A DNA stretch of 22,529 bases from Oscillospiraceae bacterium (GTDB lineage: Bacteria > Bacillota > Clostridia > Oscillospirales > Oscillospiraceae): NCBI GenBank assembly GCA_020025175.1, contig JAHHSM010000021.1, positions 1 to 22,529 of the forward strand. The letters run 5' to 3'. The notes under the pieces were generated by a model. That model had not been told where the DNA came from. It worked only from the letters and a program-made list of their open reading frames with translations, and did no database searches. Positions within the stretch are counted from its first letter, which is position 1. Each line of letters opens with the position of its first letter. The position numbers were made by a program, and so were the translations under genes. Below, in pieces: positions 8,188 through 16,271 of the stretch.

Positions 8188-8203
8188 AAAACGAATGAGA
8201 GAG

Positions 8204-8236
8204 GCTGCTGACCGATTTTGGTCGGCAGCTTTTTTA
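8204..8236 (+). terminator. Terminator of the SEDS gene
   Basis: A 10-base stem (8204-8213 with 8220-8229, one G-T wobble) and a 6-base loop are followed by seven T (8230-8236 region). It lies 16 bases past the stop and separates this gene from the SLH-protein gene. Confidence 0.88.
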
Positions 8237-8348
8237 TTACGAAAAATTACCAGCCCAAAGTGGATATGCCTTTTGTATAACTGGTGTTTTGCGGCGAACA
8301 ATAACTACCAGAATAAACACAAAATTCAAATTGTGGGAGGATGTTATT

Positions 8349-9329
8349 GTGAAACAGATCAAATTGAAATCAAATCTGGCACTTATGTTAATGCTTGCCC
8401 TGCTGGCGTCCATGGCGGTTCCGGTCTATGCGGTGGTGTCAAATGTGAACAGTGCTGATGAGCTGGACGTGATGCCGATTGCGCAAAATCAGGAATGCAC
8501 CACGTATCAGGATGTCAAAGTGCAGGGGACACTGAAGGCAACAGATCCTGATGGTGGGAAATTGACGTATGAAATTGTGGAAATGCCGAAAAAGGGTACG
8601 GTTGTATTGGATGAAAAAGACAGCTCCGTTTTTGTATATACACCCAATCAGGGAAAAACCGGAAAGGATTCTTTTTCGTTTTGCGCAAAAGATGAAAATG
8701 GAAATATTTCGGATTCTGCAACAGTGAAGATGGAAATTTTGAAAGGCAAAAAGAATGTGCGTTATGCGGATATGGAGACACACGCAGCACATGCAGCCTC
8801 GATCCGTTTGGCAGAAGAGGGGGTGTTTACCGGAAGACAAGTTGGAACAGAGTTCTTTTTTGAGCCAGATGCGACTGTCAGCCGCGGTGAATTTTTAGCT
8901 ATGGCGATGGCAGCAGCAGGAGTGGATGCTTTGGAAACCGTAAACGTGACCGGTTTCAGCGACGATGCAGATATACCGACCTGGGCGAAAGCGTATGCGT
9001 CTGAAGCGTTGAATACAGGAATCATTTCTGGAAAAATAGAAAATGACCGCGTAGTATTTTCTTCTGATGCACCGGTCACTTATAATGAAGCAGCAGCAAT
9101 TTTAAACCGTTTGATGGCGGTCAGTGATGCGGATACAGCAGCATTTGCGGGCAGCAATGTACCTGCCTGGGCGGTACAGTCTGTTACAAACCTTGCATCT
9201 GTTAATGTGATGGGGCAGGTGGCAGACTGTGGAGCTGCTTTGCATCGTGCAGATGCGGCAAAATTGCTCTGCTCGGCGATGGATCTGATGGAGGACAAAA
9301 ATACCAGTCATTTCGCCTGGCTGCGCTGA
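8349..9329 (+). CDS. Secreted cadherin-like and SLH-domain cell-surface protein
   Basis: The 326-residue protein starts with a signal peptide (basic MKQIKLKSN, hydrophobic 10-23, likely cleavage after VYA at 28). Next is a cadherin-like/Ig-like domain (about 45-130) with the DPDGGKLTYEI and FVYTPNQGKTGKDSF patterns common in tandem adhesin repeats. Three SLH-like units follow (about 138-191, 201-258, 265-314), with the TRAE-type motif appearing as SRGE, a degenerate TYNE, and HRAD. SLH domains usually bind pyruvylated wall polymers, so it is probably wall-attached. The GTG start at 8349 is chosen because GGGAGG lies 8 bases upstream; an earlier TTG would precede that site and disrupt the signal peptide. 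It is flanked by terminators and so is monocistronic. Binding partner and role are unknown. No convincing promoter was found in 8237-8330. Confidence 0.85.
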   Translation: MKQIKLKSNLALMLMLALLASMAVPVYAVVSNVNSADELDVMPIAQNQECTTYQDVKVQGTLKATDPDGGKLTYEIVEMPKKGTVVLDEKDSSVFVYTPNQGKTGKDSFSFCAKDENGNISDSATVKMEILKGKKNVRYADMETHAAHAASIRLAEEGVFTGRQVGTEFFFEPDATVSRGEFLAMAMAAAGVDALETVNVTGFSDDADIPTWAKAYASEALNTGIISGKIENDRVVFSSDAPVTYNEAAAILNRLMAVSDADTAAFAGSNVPAWAVQSVTNLASVNVMGQVADCGAALHRADAAKLLCSAMDLMEDKNTSHFAWLR

Positions 9330-9345
9330 AACTGAATGAATCGGA

Positions 9346-9375
9346 AAAAAGAGGGAGAAATTCTCCCTCTTTTTC
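9346..9375 (+). terminator. Terminator of the SLH-protein gene
   Basis: AAAAAGAGGGAG pairs with CTCCCTCTTTTT around an AAATT loop, ending in five T. It lies 17 bases past the stop at 9329 and precedes the ddl promoter. Confidence 0.88.
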
Positions 9376-9378
9376 GTA

Positions 9379-9396
9379 ATATACAGAATTGTATAT
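9379..9396. promoter_or_regulatory. Inverted repeat overlapping the ddl -35 box
   Basis: Seven-base arms ATATACA and TGTATAT flank a GAAT centre. The right arm overlaps the predicted -35 box at 9389-9394. The repeat contains TACAGAAT, which is also in the palindrome at 6946-6959. It may be an operator, but AT-rich chance symmetry is possible. Confidence 0.3.
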
Positions 9397-9417
9397 AGTG
9401 GAAATTTATGCTATATT
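9389..9417 (+). promoter_or_regulatory. Predicted sigma-A promoter of the ddl-murF gene run
   Basis: -35 TTGTAT (9389-9394), 17 bases, then -10 TATATT (9412-9417) with an extended TGc. The leader to the ATG at 9497 is about 70 bases. It is the only strong promoter seen upstream of the long plus-strand gene run. Confidence 0.6.
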
Positions 9418-9496
9418 ATATTCTGTATTAGTATCAATAAAAAAGTGTGAAAACAAATGCTTTTTTGATTTTAATTTTCGCTTTTGGAGGCGTTTT

Positions 9497-10549
9497 ATGA
9501 AAATTGCGGTTTTAGCCGGTGGATTGAGCACCGAGCGCAATATCTCCTTGATTTCCGGTACGGATATTTGTAAGGCTTTGCGTGCGCAGGGACATCAGGC
9601 TTCGATTGTGGATATGTTTATGGGGTTTGAAAATATTGATGTTGCGCCTGAAAATGCATTTGCGTCGGACGATGGTCTGCTGAGTACAATCACTGTCAGC
9701 CGCGAAGAACCCAATCTAGATGGGATTCGCAGGAGCCGTAAAGACCGGAGCGCATCTATTTTCGGAAAAGGCGTGCTGGAATTCTGCAAGGCGGCGGATA
9801 TGGTCTTTTTGGCACTGCATGGCGCGTGTGGCGAAGATGGTCGTGTTCAGGCAACCTTTGATTTGCTGGGTATTCCCTATACTGGCTCCGGTTATGTCAG
9901 TTCTGCCATGGCGATGGATAAGGCGATTACAAAAGTAGTGATGGAGTCTGTGGGCATTTTAACACCAAAATGGCAGGAATTTACATATGCGCAGGAAGAT
10001 ATTCCTGCAATTTGCGCACAGGTAAACTGCCCGTGTGTTGTAAAAGTGGTTACTGGCGGTTCCTCCCTCGGTGTTCAAGTAGTAGATGACAAAAAGAATC
10101 TTGCGGATGCGCTTTCAGAATGTTTGAAGTATGGCAATCATGTGGTGATTGAGGAAAAGATCATCGGTCGTGAACTGACCTGCGGTGTACTGGGGGATAC
10201 CTATTTGCCGGCGGTTGAAATTATTCCCGATGAAGCTGGTTACGATTATAATAACAAGTACAACGGTTTGACAAAGGAACTCTGTCCCGCGCCGATTACG
10301 GAAGAGCAGCAAAGGCTGCTGGGTGAGACGACTTTGAAGCTTTACCATGCGCTGGGATTATCCGTCTATTCTCGCGCGGACTTTCTGCTCACTGAGGATG
10401 GAAAGGCTTACTGCCTGGAAATTAACACCCTGCCCGGTATGACGCCCACAAGCCTGATTCCTCAGGAGGCGGCGGCAGTGGGAATTTCTTACGGTGAGCT
10501 GTGTGAAAAAATCATTGAGCTGTCAATGAAGGAAAGGGGTGTGAAGTGA
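9497..10549 (+). CDS. ddl: D-alanine--D-alanine ligase
   Basis: Ddl uses ATP to make the D-Ala-D-Ala dipeptide that MurF, encoded next, adds to the peptidoglycan precursor. The 350-residue ATP-grasp protein shows STERNIS (11-17, D-Ala binding), HGACGEDG (108-115), YTGSG and the MDK motif (140-142), EEKIIGREL (219-227), GYDYNNKY (248-255, containing the tyrosine typical of D-Ala rather than D-lactate ligases), and NTLPGMTPTS (310-319). One oddity is VVKVVTGGSSLGV, where the common KP is KV. The segment around 45-95 is longer than in E. coli, which I recall as common in clostridial Ddl. The ATG at 9497 has GGAGG six bases upstream; an in-frame TTG/ATG region further upstream is non-coding leader. 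Confidence 0.95.
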   Translation: MKIAVLAGGLSTERNISLISGTDICKALRAQGHQASIVDMFMGFENIDVAPENAFASDDGLLSTITVSREEPNLDGIRRSRKDRSASIFGKGVLEFCKAADMVFLALHGACGEDGRVQATFDLLGIPYTGSGYVSSAMAMDKAITKVVMESVGILTPKWQEFTYAQEDIPAICAQVNCPCVVKVVTGGSSLGVQVVDDKKNLADALSECLKYGNHVVIEEKIIGRELTCGVLGDTYLPAVEIIPDEAGYDYNNKYNGLTKELCPAPITEEQQRLLGETTLKLYHALGLSVYSRADFLLTEDGKAYCLEINTLPGMTPTSLIPQEAAAVGISYGELCEKIIELSMKERGVK

Positions 10550-10550
10550 G

Positions 10551-11915
10551 ATGCAGCAAATTTCCGTGGGGGAGATTCTTGCGGCAGTGCAGGGAAAGCT
10601 GCTGTTTGGCGATGCTGAACAGATGGTTCACGCTGTTGAAACGGACAGCCGCAGCTGCACTTTCGGTATGCTGTTTGTGCCTTTGATTGCTGCGCGGGAT
10701 GGGCATGACTTTATAGAAAAGGCATTGCAGTCCGGCGCAGAAGGTACGCTGTGCTCCCGCATACCGGAACAATTTATAGAGGGTAAATTTTATATCCGGG
10801 TGAACGATACACGTCTTGCACTGAAGGCACTGGCAAGCTGGTATCGTGATCGGTTTCAAATCCCTTTTATTCAGATCACAGGCAGTGTAGGCAAAACGAC
10901 TACCAAGGAAATGATTGCTGCCGTTTTGGCGGAGCATTTCAACACATTAAAGACAGACGGCAATTTCAACAACGACATCGGTGTGCCGAAAACACTGTTT
11001 TGTCTGATGCCGGAGCACGAAGTGGCCGTGGTGGAAACGGGCATGAACCACTTTGATGAAATTTGTTATCTGGGCGAAATGGTGCGTCCCGATATTGCAG
11101 TTATCAGCAATGTGGGTGATGCGCACATTGAAAATTTGGGAAGCCGTGAGGGGATTCTTAAGGCAAAATGCGAAATTTTTGAGAACTTGAAGAAAACAGG
11201 ATTTGCTGTACTGAATGGCGATGACGCACTTCTTAATACGGTAGATCTGGATGTGCCGGTGTATCGCTGCGGCGAGAGTGCGGCATGCAATGTGCGTGTG
11301 GAGCATGTAAGTGATCGTGGCATCGACGGCATTTCCTGCGCGGTGCGCACGGAAAAGGACATCTATGAAGTGGATATTCCGGCACCGGGCAGACATATGA
11401 TTTACAGTGCTGCCATGGCGGTGATCATTGGTGAAAAGCTCGGTATGGCGCATGAGGAAATTGTGGCAGGCGTTGCCCATTACGAACCGACAGGGGAGCG
11501 TATGCATCTGATTCGCAAGGAAAACGGCGCCTTGATCCTGTCCGACTGCTATAATGCAAATCCGCAGTCGATGGCAGCAGCAATCAGGACATTGGCGAAA
11601 AGCGGCTGTGGAAAAAGGATTGCCGTTTTAGGCGATATGGGTGAGCTTGGTCCCATTTCTGAGCAGGCGCATTACGATATGGGAGTGTGCTGCGCCGATG
11701 AAGACATTGATGTTGTTGTGGCAATCGGAGAGAAGTCGATAAAAATTGCCGATGGTGCCAGCGAGCATGGGTGCAAAGAGGTGCGTTGGTATACAGCAAA
11801 AGAAGAGGCGTATGGTGAGCTGGAGGATTTGCTTGAAAAGGACACTGCAATCTTGATCAAGGCCAGCCATGCTATGCGTTTTCAGGAAATTGTGGAGCAG
11901 CTGACAAAGAACTGA
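10551..11915 (+). CDS. murF: UDP-MurNAc-tripeptide--D-Ala-D-Ala ligase
   Basis: MurF completes the cytoplasmic UDP-MurNAc-pentapeptide using the product of Ddl. The 454-residue protein has the usual three Mur-ligase domains: the N-terminal domain with TDSR (31-34), the ATPase domain with P-loop GSVGKTTTKE (111-120) and NFNNDIG (138-144), VGDAHIENLGS (188-198), and the C-terminal domain with SDCYNANPQSM. It starts one base after the ddl stop, with GGAAAGGGG upstream, so the two are co-transcribed and probably co-translated. All expected motifs are present. Confidence 0.97.
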   Translation: MQQISVGEILAAVQGKLLFGDAEQMVHAVETDSRSCTFGMLFVPLIAARDGHDFIEKALQSGAEGTLCSRIPEQFIEGKFYIRVNDTRLALKALASWYRDRFQIPFIQITGSVGKTTTKEMIAAVLAEHFNTLKTDGNFNNDIGVPKTLFCLMPEHEVAVVETGMNHFDEICYLGEMVRPDIAVISNVGDAHIENLGSREGILKAKCEIFENLKKTGFAVLNGDDALLNTVDLDVPVYRCGESAACNVRVEHVSDRGIDGISCAVRTEKDIYEVDIPAPGRHMIYSAAMAVIIGEKLGMAHEEIVAGVAHYEPTGERMHLIRKENGALILSDCYNANPQSMAAAIRTLAKSGCGKRIAVLGDMGELGPISEQAHYDMGVCCADEDIDVVVAIGEKSIKIADGASEHGCKEVRWYTAKEEAYGELEDLLEKDTAILIKASHAMRFQEIVEQLTKN

Positions 11916-11939
11916 CATAGAAATACGGGAGAAGATCCT

Positions 11940-13832
11940 ATGATCGATATCAATATTTCAGATCTGGTGAAATCCTTTGATCTGGAGAAAAATGTATTAG
12001 ATGGTATTACATTTAAAGTGGATACCGGTGAGCGTGTGGGATTGCTGGGCAAAAACGGCAGTGGAAAAAGTACGCTTTTTAAAATTTTGACAGGGGAAAT
12101 GGATTACGATTCCGGTGAAGTGATGATTGCGCCTGGGCGCCGCATCGGCTTGATCTCTCAGATCCCTGTATATCCTGTGGGATACACGGTGGAAGATGTG
12201 TTGGAGAGCGCCTTTGCGCGTATTCACAAAATGGAAGCGGAATTGCGCGCCCTCACAGAACAGATGGCACAGGGAAATGAAGATCCTGCAATTCTGCGCC
12301 GTTACGGAGAATTATCCACCAGATTTGAGGGTATGGGTGGATACAATACCAAAACGGAGCTCAACAAGGTGGCAGAGGGTCTGTCCATTTCGATGCAGAT
12401 GCGTGAGCGTCTGTTTGACTCCCTCTCTGGCGGAGAAAAAACTCGCGTCAATCTGGGGCGTCTCATTTTGGAAGATACGGATATTCTGCTGCTGGATGAA
12501 CCTACGAACCATTTGGATCTGCATGCGGTAGAATGGCTGGAAGAATATATTTCTCATTTCAAAGGCACGGTTTTGGCAATTTCTCATGACCGCTACTTCC
12601 TTGACCGCACGGTAGACCGTGTGGTGGAAATTTGGGATGGCAAAGCGGAGCTCTATGCCGGAAATTATACGTTTTATGCAGAGGAAAAGGAAAAGCGTTA
12701 TGAAGAGCGCATGCGCCAATATGAAAAGAATCAGGCGAAGATCAATCAGCTGACACAGTCGGCAGAGCAGATGCGTTTGTGGGCATTTCAAGGTAATGAC
12801 AAAATGTATAAGCGTGCTATTGTGATGGAGCGCCGCATCGAAAAACTAAGTACGGTGGAAAAACCAAATAAGGAAAAGCAGATGAAAGCCACCTTTGGCG
12901 AGCGCGATTTTTTCGGCGATGAGGTATTTTCCTTGCGGGATCTTTCGATGGGCTTTGAAGAGCGCTTGCTGTTTTCTGATATCAATCTGAAGGTGCGCGG
13001 CGGTGAACGCATTGCGCTGATCGGTGATAACGGCACAGGTAAGTCTACTTTTCTAAAGATTCTGCTGGGTGAGGAAAAGCCTTTGGGTGGACGCATTAAA
13101 ACAGGTCCCTCGGTGAAAGCGGCATATCTGCCGCAGATCGTGTCTTTTCCACACAAGGAGCGCAATCTTGTGGATACCATGATTTATGAAACGGATTGCT
13201 CAGCACAGACAGCGCGAAACCGATTGGCAGCATTTCATTTCCGCGGTGAAGATGTGTTCAAGAGTATATCTGTGCTTTCGGGCGGTGAACTGAGTCGATT
13301 AAAGCTGTGCATTCTCATGGATGAGGACATCAATTTCCTCATTCTGGACGAACCTACGAACCATCTGGATATCGCTTCCCGTGAGTGGATTGAAAGTGCG
13401 GTGGAGCAGTTTCGGGGAACGCTGCTGTTTGTGTCCCATGACCGCTATTTTATCAATAAGTTTGCGAGCCGTATTTGGGAGATGGAAAACGGAACGATTA
13501 CAGACTATCCCTACGGATTTGAGCAGTATCGCACGATGAAAGCGCAGCAAGAAAAGGAAAAAACTGCGGCAGTGCCTGTTGCGAAAAAGACGAAGGGGTC
13601 TGTATCCAAAGGAAATCGCAGCCAAAATCATGCGAAAAAGCAGCTGACGATTTGCGAAAGAGAGATTTCCAAAGCGGAAGAGCAGATTCAGCAGTTGGAT
13701 GCACAGATGATTGAATTTGCCTGTGACTATGAGAAACTGAATGATTTGTGCAAGGAAAAGGAAGCTGCGCAGGCGCAGTTGGATGAACTGTATGATCAGT
13801 GGACAGCCCTTGCGGAGGAGGCGGAAGGATGA
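11940..13832 (+). CDS. ABC-F family ATPase (ribosome-associated type)
   Basis: ABC-F proteins have two ATPase domains and no membrane part. Characterised members act on the ribosome as translation factors or antibiotic-protection proteins. In 630 residues there are Walker A GKNGSGKST (37-45), LSGGE (162-166), DEPTNHLD (186-193), a charged interdomain linker (about 245-320, the region that contacts the ribosome), Walker A GDNGTGKST (362-370), LSGGE (446-450), DEPTNHLD (470-477), and a C-terminal Lys/Glu-rich coiled coil (about 540-630). The architecture resembles the housekeeping YdiF/Uup groups; I cannot assign a resistance role. It begins 24 bases after murF with GGGAGAAG as binding site, and its stop overlaps the next start as ATGA. 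Confidence 0.93.
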   Translation: MIDINISDLVKSFDLEKNVLDGITFKVDTGERVGLLGKNGSGKSTLFKILTGEMDYDSGEVMIAPGRRIGLISQIPVYPVGYTVEDVLESAFARIHKMEAELRALTEQMAQGNEDPAILRRYGELSTRFEGMGGYNTKTELNKVAEGLSISMQMRERLFDSLSGGEKTRVNLGRLILEDTDILLLDEPTNHLDLHAVEWLEEYISHFKGTVLAISHDRYFLDRTVDRVVEIWDGKAELYAGNYTFYAEEKEKRYEERMRQYEKNQAKINQLTQSAEQMRLWAFQGNDKMYKRAIVMERRIEKLSTVEKPNKEKQMKATFGERDFFGDEVFSLRDLSMGFEERLLFSDINLKVRGGERIALIGDNGTGKSTFLKILLGEEKPLGGRIKTGPSVKAAYLPQIVSFPHKERNLVDTMIYETDCSAQTARNRLAAFHFRGEDVFKSISVLSGGELSRLKLCILMDEDINFLILDEPTNHLDIASREWIESAVEQFRGTLLFVSHDRYFINKFASRIWEMENGTITDYPYGFEQYRTMKAQQEKEKTAAVPVAKKTKGSVSKGNRSQNHAKKQLTICEREISKAEEQIQQLDAQMIEFACDYEKLNDLCKEKEAAQAQLDELYDQWTALAEEAEG

Positions 13833-14599
13833 ACTATACCGGAAAACAATCTTTGTTGAATAAGAGAATCCTGTTGGCTGCTGTATTAATTGTTGTGGGT
13901 GCGGTGTGCATTGCGCTTCGCTTTTTTGGTATGCGCTTTACCGGTTTTCTGTGCATCGGTGTTGCGGTGCTTTTACTGATCTCTGTTCTTCTGGGACGGC
14001 TTGCCAAAGCAAATAAGTTTTGGCTGTGGCTGAAACGATTGTTTTATGCCGGTGTGGTTGTTGGCGTTCTTGGTTTTTGCGTGCTGGAGGGACAAGTGCT
14101 CTATGCAGGACACAGCGCGCCGAAAGAGGCAGATGCAGTGATCGTTTTGGGCGCAGGCGTGAATGGAACGCAGCCATCGTTGGCATTGCAAAGTCGGTTG
14201 GATGCAGCGGCTTCCTATGCAAAGGAATATCCGGAGATTCCTATTGTGCTTTCCGGTGGGCAAGGGTATGGAGAGGAAATCACAGAGGCAGAATGCATGC
14301 GCCGGTATTTAGCCAATGCAGGAATTGATGAAAAGCGCCTGCTTTTGGAAGAGAAGGCAACAGATACAGCGGAAAATTTCCGCTATTCAAAAGAAATATT
14401 AAAGGAATGCGGATATGCTCCACAGGAGATGACGATTGCGGTTGTCAGCAATGATTTCCATTTGTTCCGTGCAGGCTTGCTGGCCCGGCGAGAAGGGTTA
14501 ACGGTCACCGGTGTTGGCGCGCCGATACCATGGCTGCATTTGGAGATTAATTATTATGTACGTGAGGCGTTTGCCCTTGTGAAAACATACCTTTCATGA
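13829..14599 (+). CDS. YdcF/SanA-like DUF218 membrane protein
   Basis: The 256-residue protein has an N-terminal region with about three hydrophobic segments (14-31, 38-56, 72-88) and then a DUF218 domain (about 101-250). Typical motifs are DAVIVLGAG (102-110), LSGGQG (141-146), E153, an ATDTAENF segment (177-184) and SNDFHLFRA (207-215). Family members such as SanA and ElyC are linked to cell-envelope integrity in E. coli, but their biochemical activity is unclear. Its position after ddl and murF fits an envelope role, by inference. The ATG overlaps the ABC-F stop in an ATGA junction with GGAGGAGGCGGAAGG upstream; a longer in-frame start would run back into the ABC-F gene. Confidence 0.88.
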   Translation: MNYTGKQSLLNKRILLAAVLIVVGAVCIALRFFGMRFTGFLCIGVAVLLLISVLLGRLAKANKFWLWLKRLFYAGVVVGVLGFCVLEGQVLYAGHSAPKEADAVIVLGAGVNGTQPSLALQSRLDAAASYAKEYPEIPIVLSGGQGYGEEITEAECMRRYLANAGIDEKRLLLEEKATDTAENFRYSKEILKECGYAPQEMTIAVVSNDFHLFRAGLLARREGLTVTGVGAPIPWLHLEINYYVREAFALVKTYLS

Positions 14600-14611
14600 T
14601 AGGAGAACATT

Positions 14612-15223
14612 ATGAGCAAGATTTTATGCCTGTATTATTCAAAATCCGGTAGCACACGCATGGCTATGGAAAAGATTACAGAGCTGTTGGGTGCAGAGCT
14701 TGTGCAAATCACAGATGGCAAAAAGCGCAAAGGGCTTAGCGGTTTTTTTACGTCTGGTTTTGACGCAACAAAAAAGACACCGGAACAACTTGAGCCGTTT
14801 CACACAGAGCTGCCATTGAGCGCATACGACCATGTCATTTTGGGCACACCTGTTTGGGCGGGGCGTTGCAGCAGTATTATGAGATCTTTTCTGATTTCCT
14901 ATGGCAAAGAGCTGCCTGAAAATGTTTCGTATGTGATTACCCATATGGGTGTGAACGACTATGAGCAGATTTATACCCAAATGGACCAGTATCTCAAACA
15001 ACCTCATGTGATGGGACTTTCTTTGCAGCCCAAGGCAGATGATTATCATCAAAAAGTTTATAATTTTATGCGTGCAATCGCTGCTATGCATGAAGAAATC
15101 ATCGAGGAGGAGCCAGTGGAGGAAATCCAAAAGGACATCGAGGAAAAGAAGAGCAGTTCGGAATCTCGCTCAAAACAAAAACGCAGGGGGAAGAAGCATG
15201 CTCGAAAAGCTAAAAGACATTGA
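14612..15223 (+). CDS. Flavodoxin-like protein with a charged C-terminal tail
   Basis: A flavodoxin-type FMN-binding fold occupies residues 1-160. YYSKSGSTR (8-16) forms the phosphate-binding loop and LGTPVWAGR (77-85) is typical of the Flavodoxin_4-like group. After residue 160 the protein becomes an acidic helix-like stretch (about 161-179) and then a strongly basic tail (187-203, mostly Lys, Arg and His). Such a tail is not part of the flavodoxin fold and could bind RNA, DNA or membrane; this is inference. The start has TAGGAG eight bases upstream. The last 26 bases overlap the start of prfA in another frame, and the prfA binding site lies within the tail codons. The redox partner is unknown. 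Confidence 0.87.
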   Translation: MSKILCLYYSKSGSTRMAMEKITELLGAELVQITDGKKRKGLSGFFTSGFDATKKTPEQLEPFHTELPLSAYDHVILGTPVWAGRCSSIMRSFLISYGKELPENVSYVITHMGVNDYEQIYTQMDQYLKQPHVMGLSLQPKADDYHQKVYNFMRAIAAMHEEIIEEEPVEEIQKDIEEKKSSSESRSKQKRRGKKHARKAKRH

Positions 15224-16259
15224 GACGCATTATGAAGAAATCGAAGGGCAGATGATGGACCCGGCAGTTTATGGAGACTTGGAAAAGATGATGCGTTTAA
15301 GCCGTGAGCAGAAGGAACTGATGCCGCTGGTTGAGACGTATCGTGCGCTTTTGGTGCGTCAGGCAGATTTTGATACAGCGATGGAATTGGCATCCGATCC
15401 GGATTTTAAAGATGTGGCACAGGAAGAAATCAATGGCGCAAAGGCAGATATTGAGCGATTAAAGGAGGAATTGACAATTCTGCTTTTGCCAAAAGATCCC
15501 AATGATCGAAAAAATGTCATTGTGGAAATTCGTGCCGGCGCCGGCGGTGAAGAGGCGGCACTGTTTGCACATTCTCTGATGCGCATGTACACCATGTATG
15601 CAGAAAACAAGGGATGGCGCATTGAGGTGATGAACCACAATGAAACGGAACTGGGCGGCGTTAAGGAAGCGGAATTTCTGATTCAGGGAGAAGGCGCCTA
15701 TTCCCGTTTAAAGTTTGAAAGCGGTGTCCATCGTGTACAGCGCGTGCCGGAAACAGAGTCTCAGGGGCGTATTCAAACCAGCACGGTGACAGTCGCCGTA
15801 CTGCCCGAAGCGGAAGATGTGGATGTAAATATCGACGCAAAAGATTTGCAGATCGATACCTATCGCTCATCCGGTGCCGGCGGTCAGCACGTCAATAAAA
15901 CAGAATCTGCCATTCGTATTACACATTTGCCGACAGGGCTTGTGGTGGAGTGTCAGGATGAGCGCAGTCAGTACAAAAACAAAGACCGCGCCATGAAGAT
16001 TTTAGCATCGCGTCTGTTGGATATGGAACAGCAAAAGCAGCACAATGCCATTGCAGCAGAGCGCCGCAGTCAAATTGGCAGCGGCGATCGCAGCGAGCGT
16101 ATCCGAACATATAATTTCCCACAGGGACGTGTGACAGATCACCGCATCGGCTTGACGCTTTATAAAATTGATGCCATTATGAATGGTGCCCTTGATGAAC
16201 TGATCGATGCGCTGGTCACGGCAGATCAGGCGGAAAAGCTGAAATCTTCAGAAGAATAA
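15198..16259 (+). CDS. prfA: Peptide chain release factor 1
   Basis: RF1 recognises UAA and UAG stops and triggers peptide release. In 353 residues the stop-codon reading tripeptide is PET (184-186) in QRVPETESQGR, which marks RF1 rather than RF2. The catalytic GGQ is at 228-230 in SSGAGGQHVNKTE. The N-terminal helical domain (1-100) is complete. The start at 15198 is chosen because AGGGGGAAGAAG precedes it and the sequence MLEKL is typical; upstream in-frame sequence belongs to the flavodoxin-like gene. prmC, which methylates the GGQ glutamine and often follows prfA, is not present here; tsaC follows after 12 bases instead. Confidence 0.97.
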   Translation: MLEKLKDIETHYEEIEGQMMDPAVYGDLEKMMRLSREQKELMPLVETYRALLVRQADFDTAMELASDPDFKDVAQEEINGAKADIERLKEELTILLLPKDPNDRKNVIVEIRAGAGGEEAALFAHSLMRMYTMYAENKGWRIEVMNHNETELGGVKEAEFLIQGEGAYSRLKFESGVHRVQRVPETESQGRIQTSTVTVAVLPEAEDVDVNIDAKDLQIDTYRSSGAGGQHVNKTESAIRITHLPTGLVVECQDERSQYKNKDRAMKILASRLLDMEQQKQHNAIAAERRSQIGSGDRSERIRTYNFPQGRVTDHRIGLTLYKIDAIMNGALDELIDALVTADQAEKLKSSEE

Positions 16260-16271
16260 GGCGAAAAGAGT

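Noticed and set aside
8237..8330. Promoter for the SLH gene
   Set aside because: TATAAC and other -10-like strings occur, but none has a plausible -35 box at 16-18 bases, so no call was made.
9439..9466. AT-rich hairpin in the ddl leader (AAAAAAG with CTTTTTT)
   Set aside because: The stem has only seven firm pairs, almost all A-T, and a large loop; it is too weak to call a terminator or attenuator.
12490..13372. Near-identical repeat around GAACCTACGAACCAT in the ABC-F gene
   Set aside because: It encodes the two DEPTNHLD Walker B motifs of the paired ATPase domains, as expected for the family.
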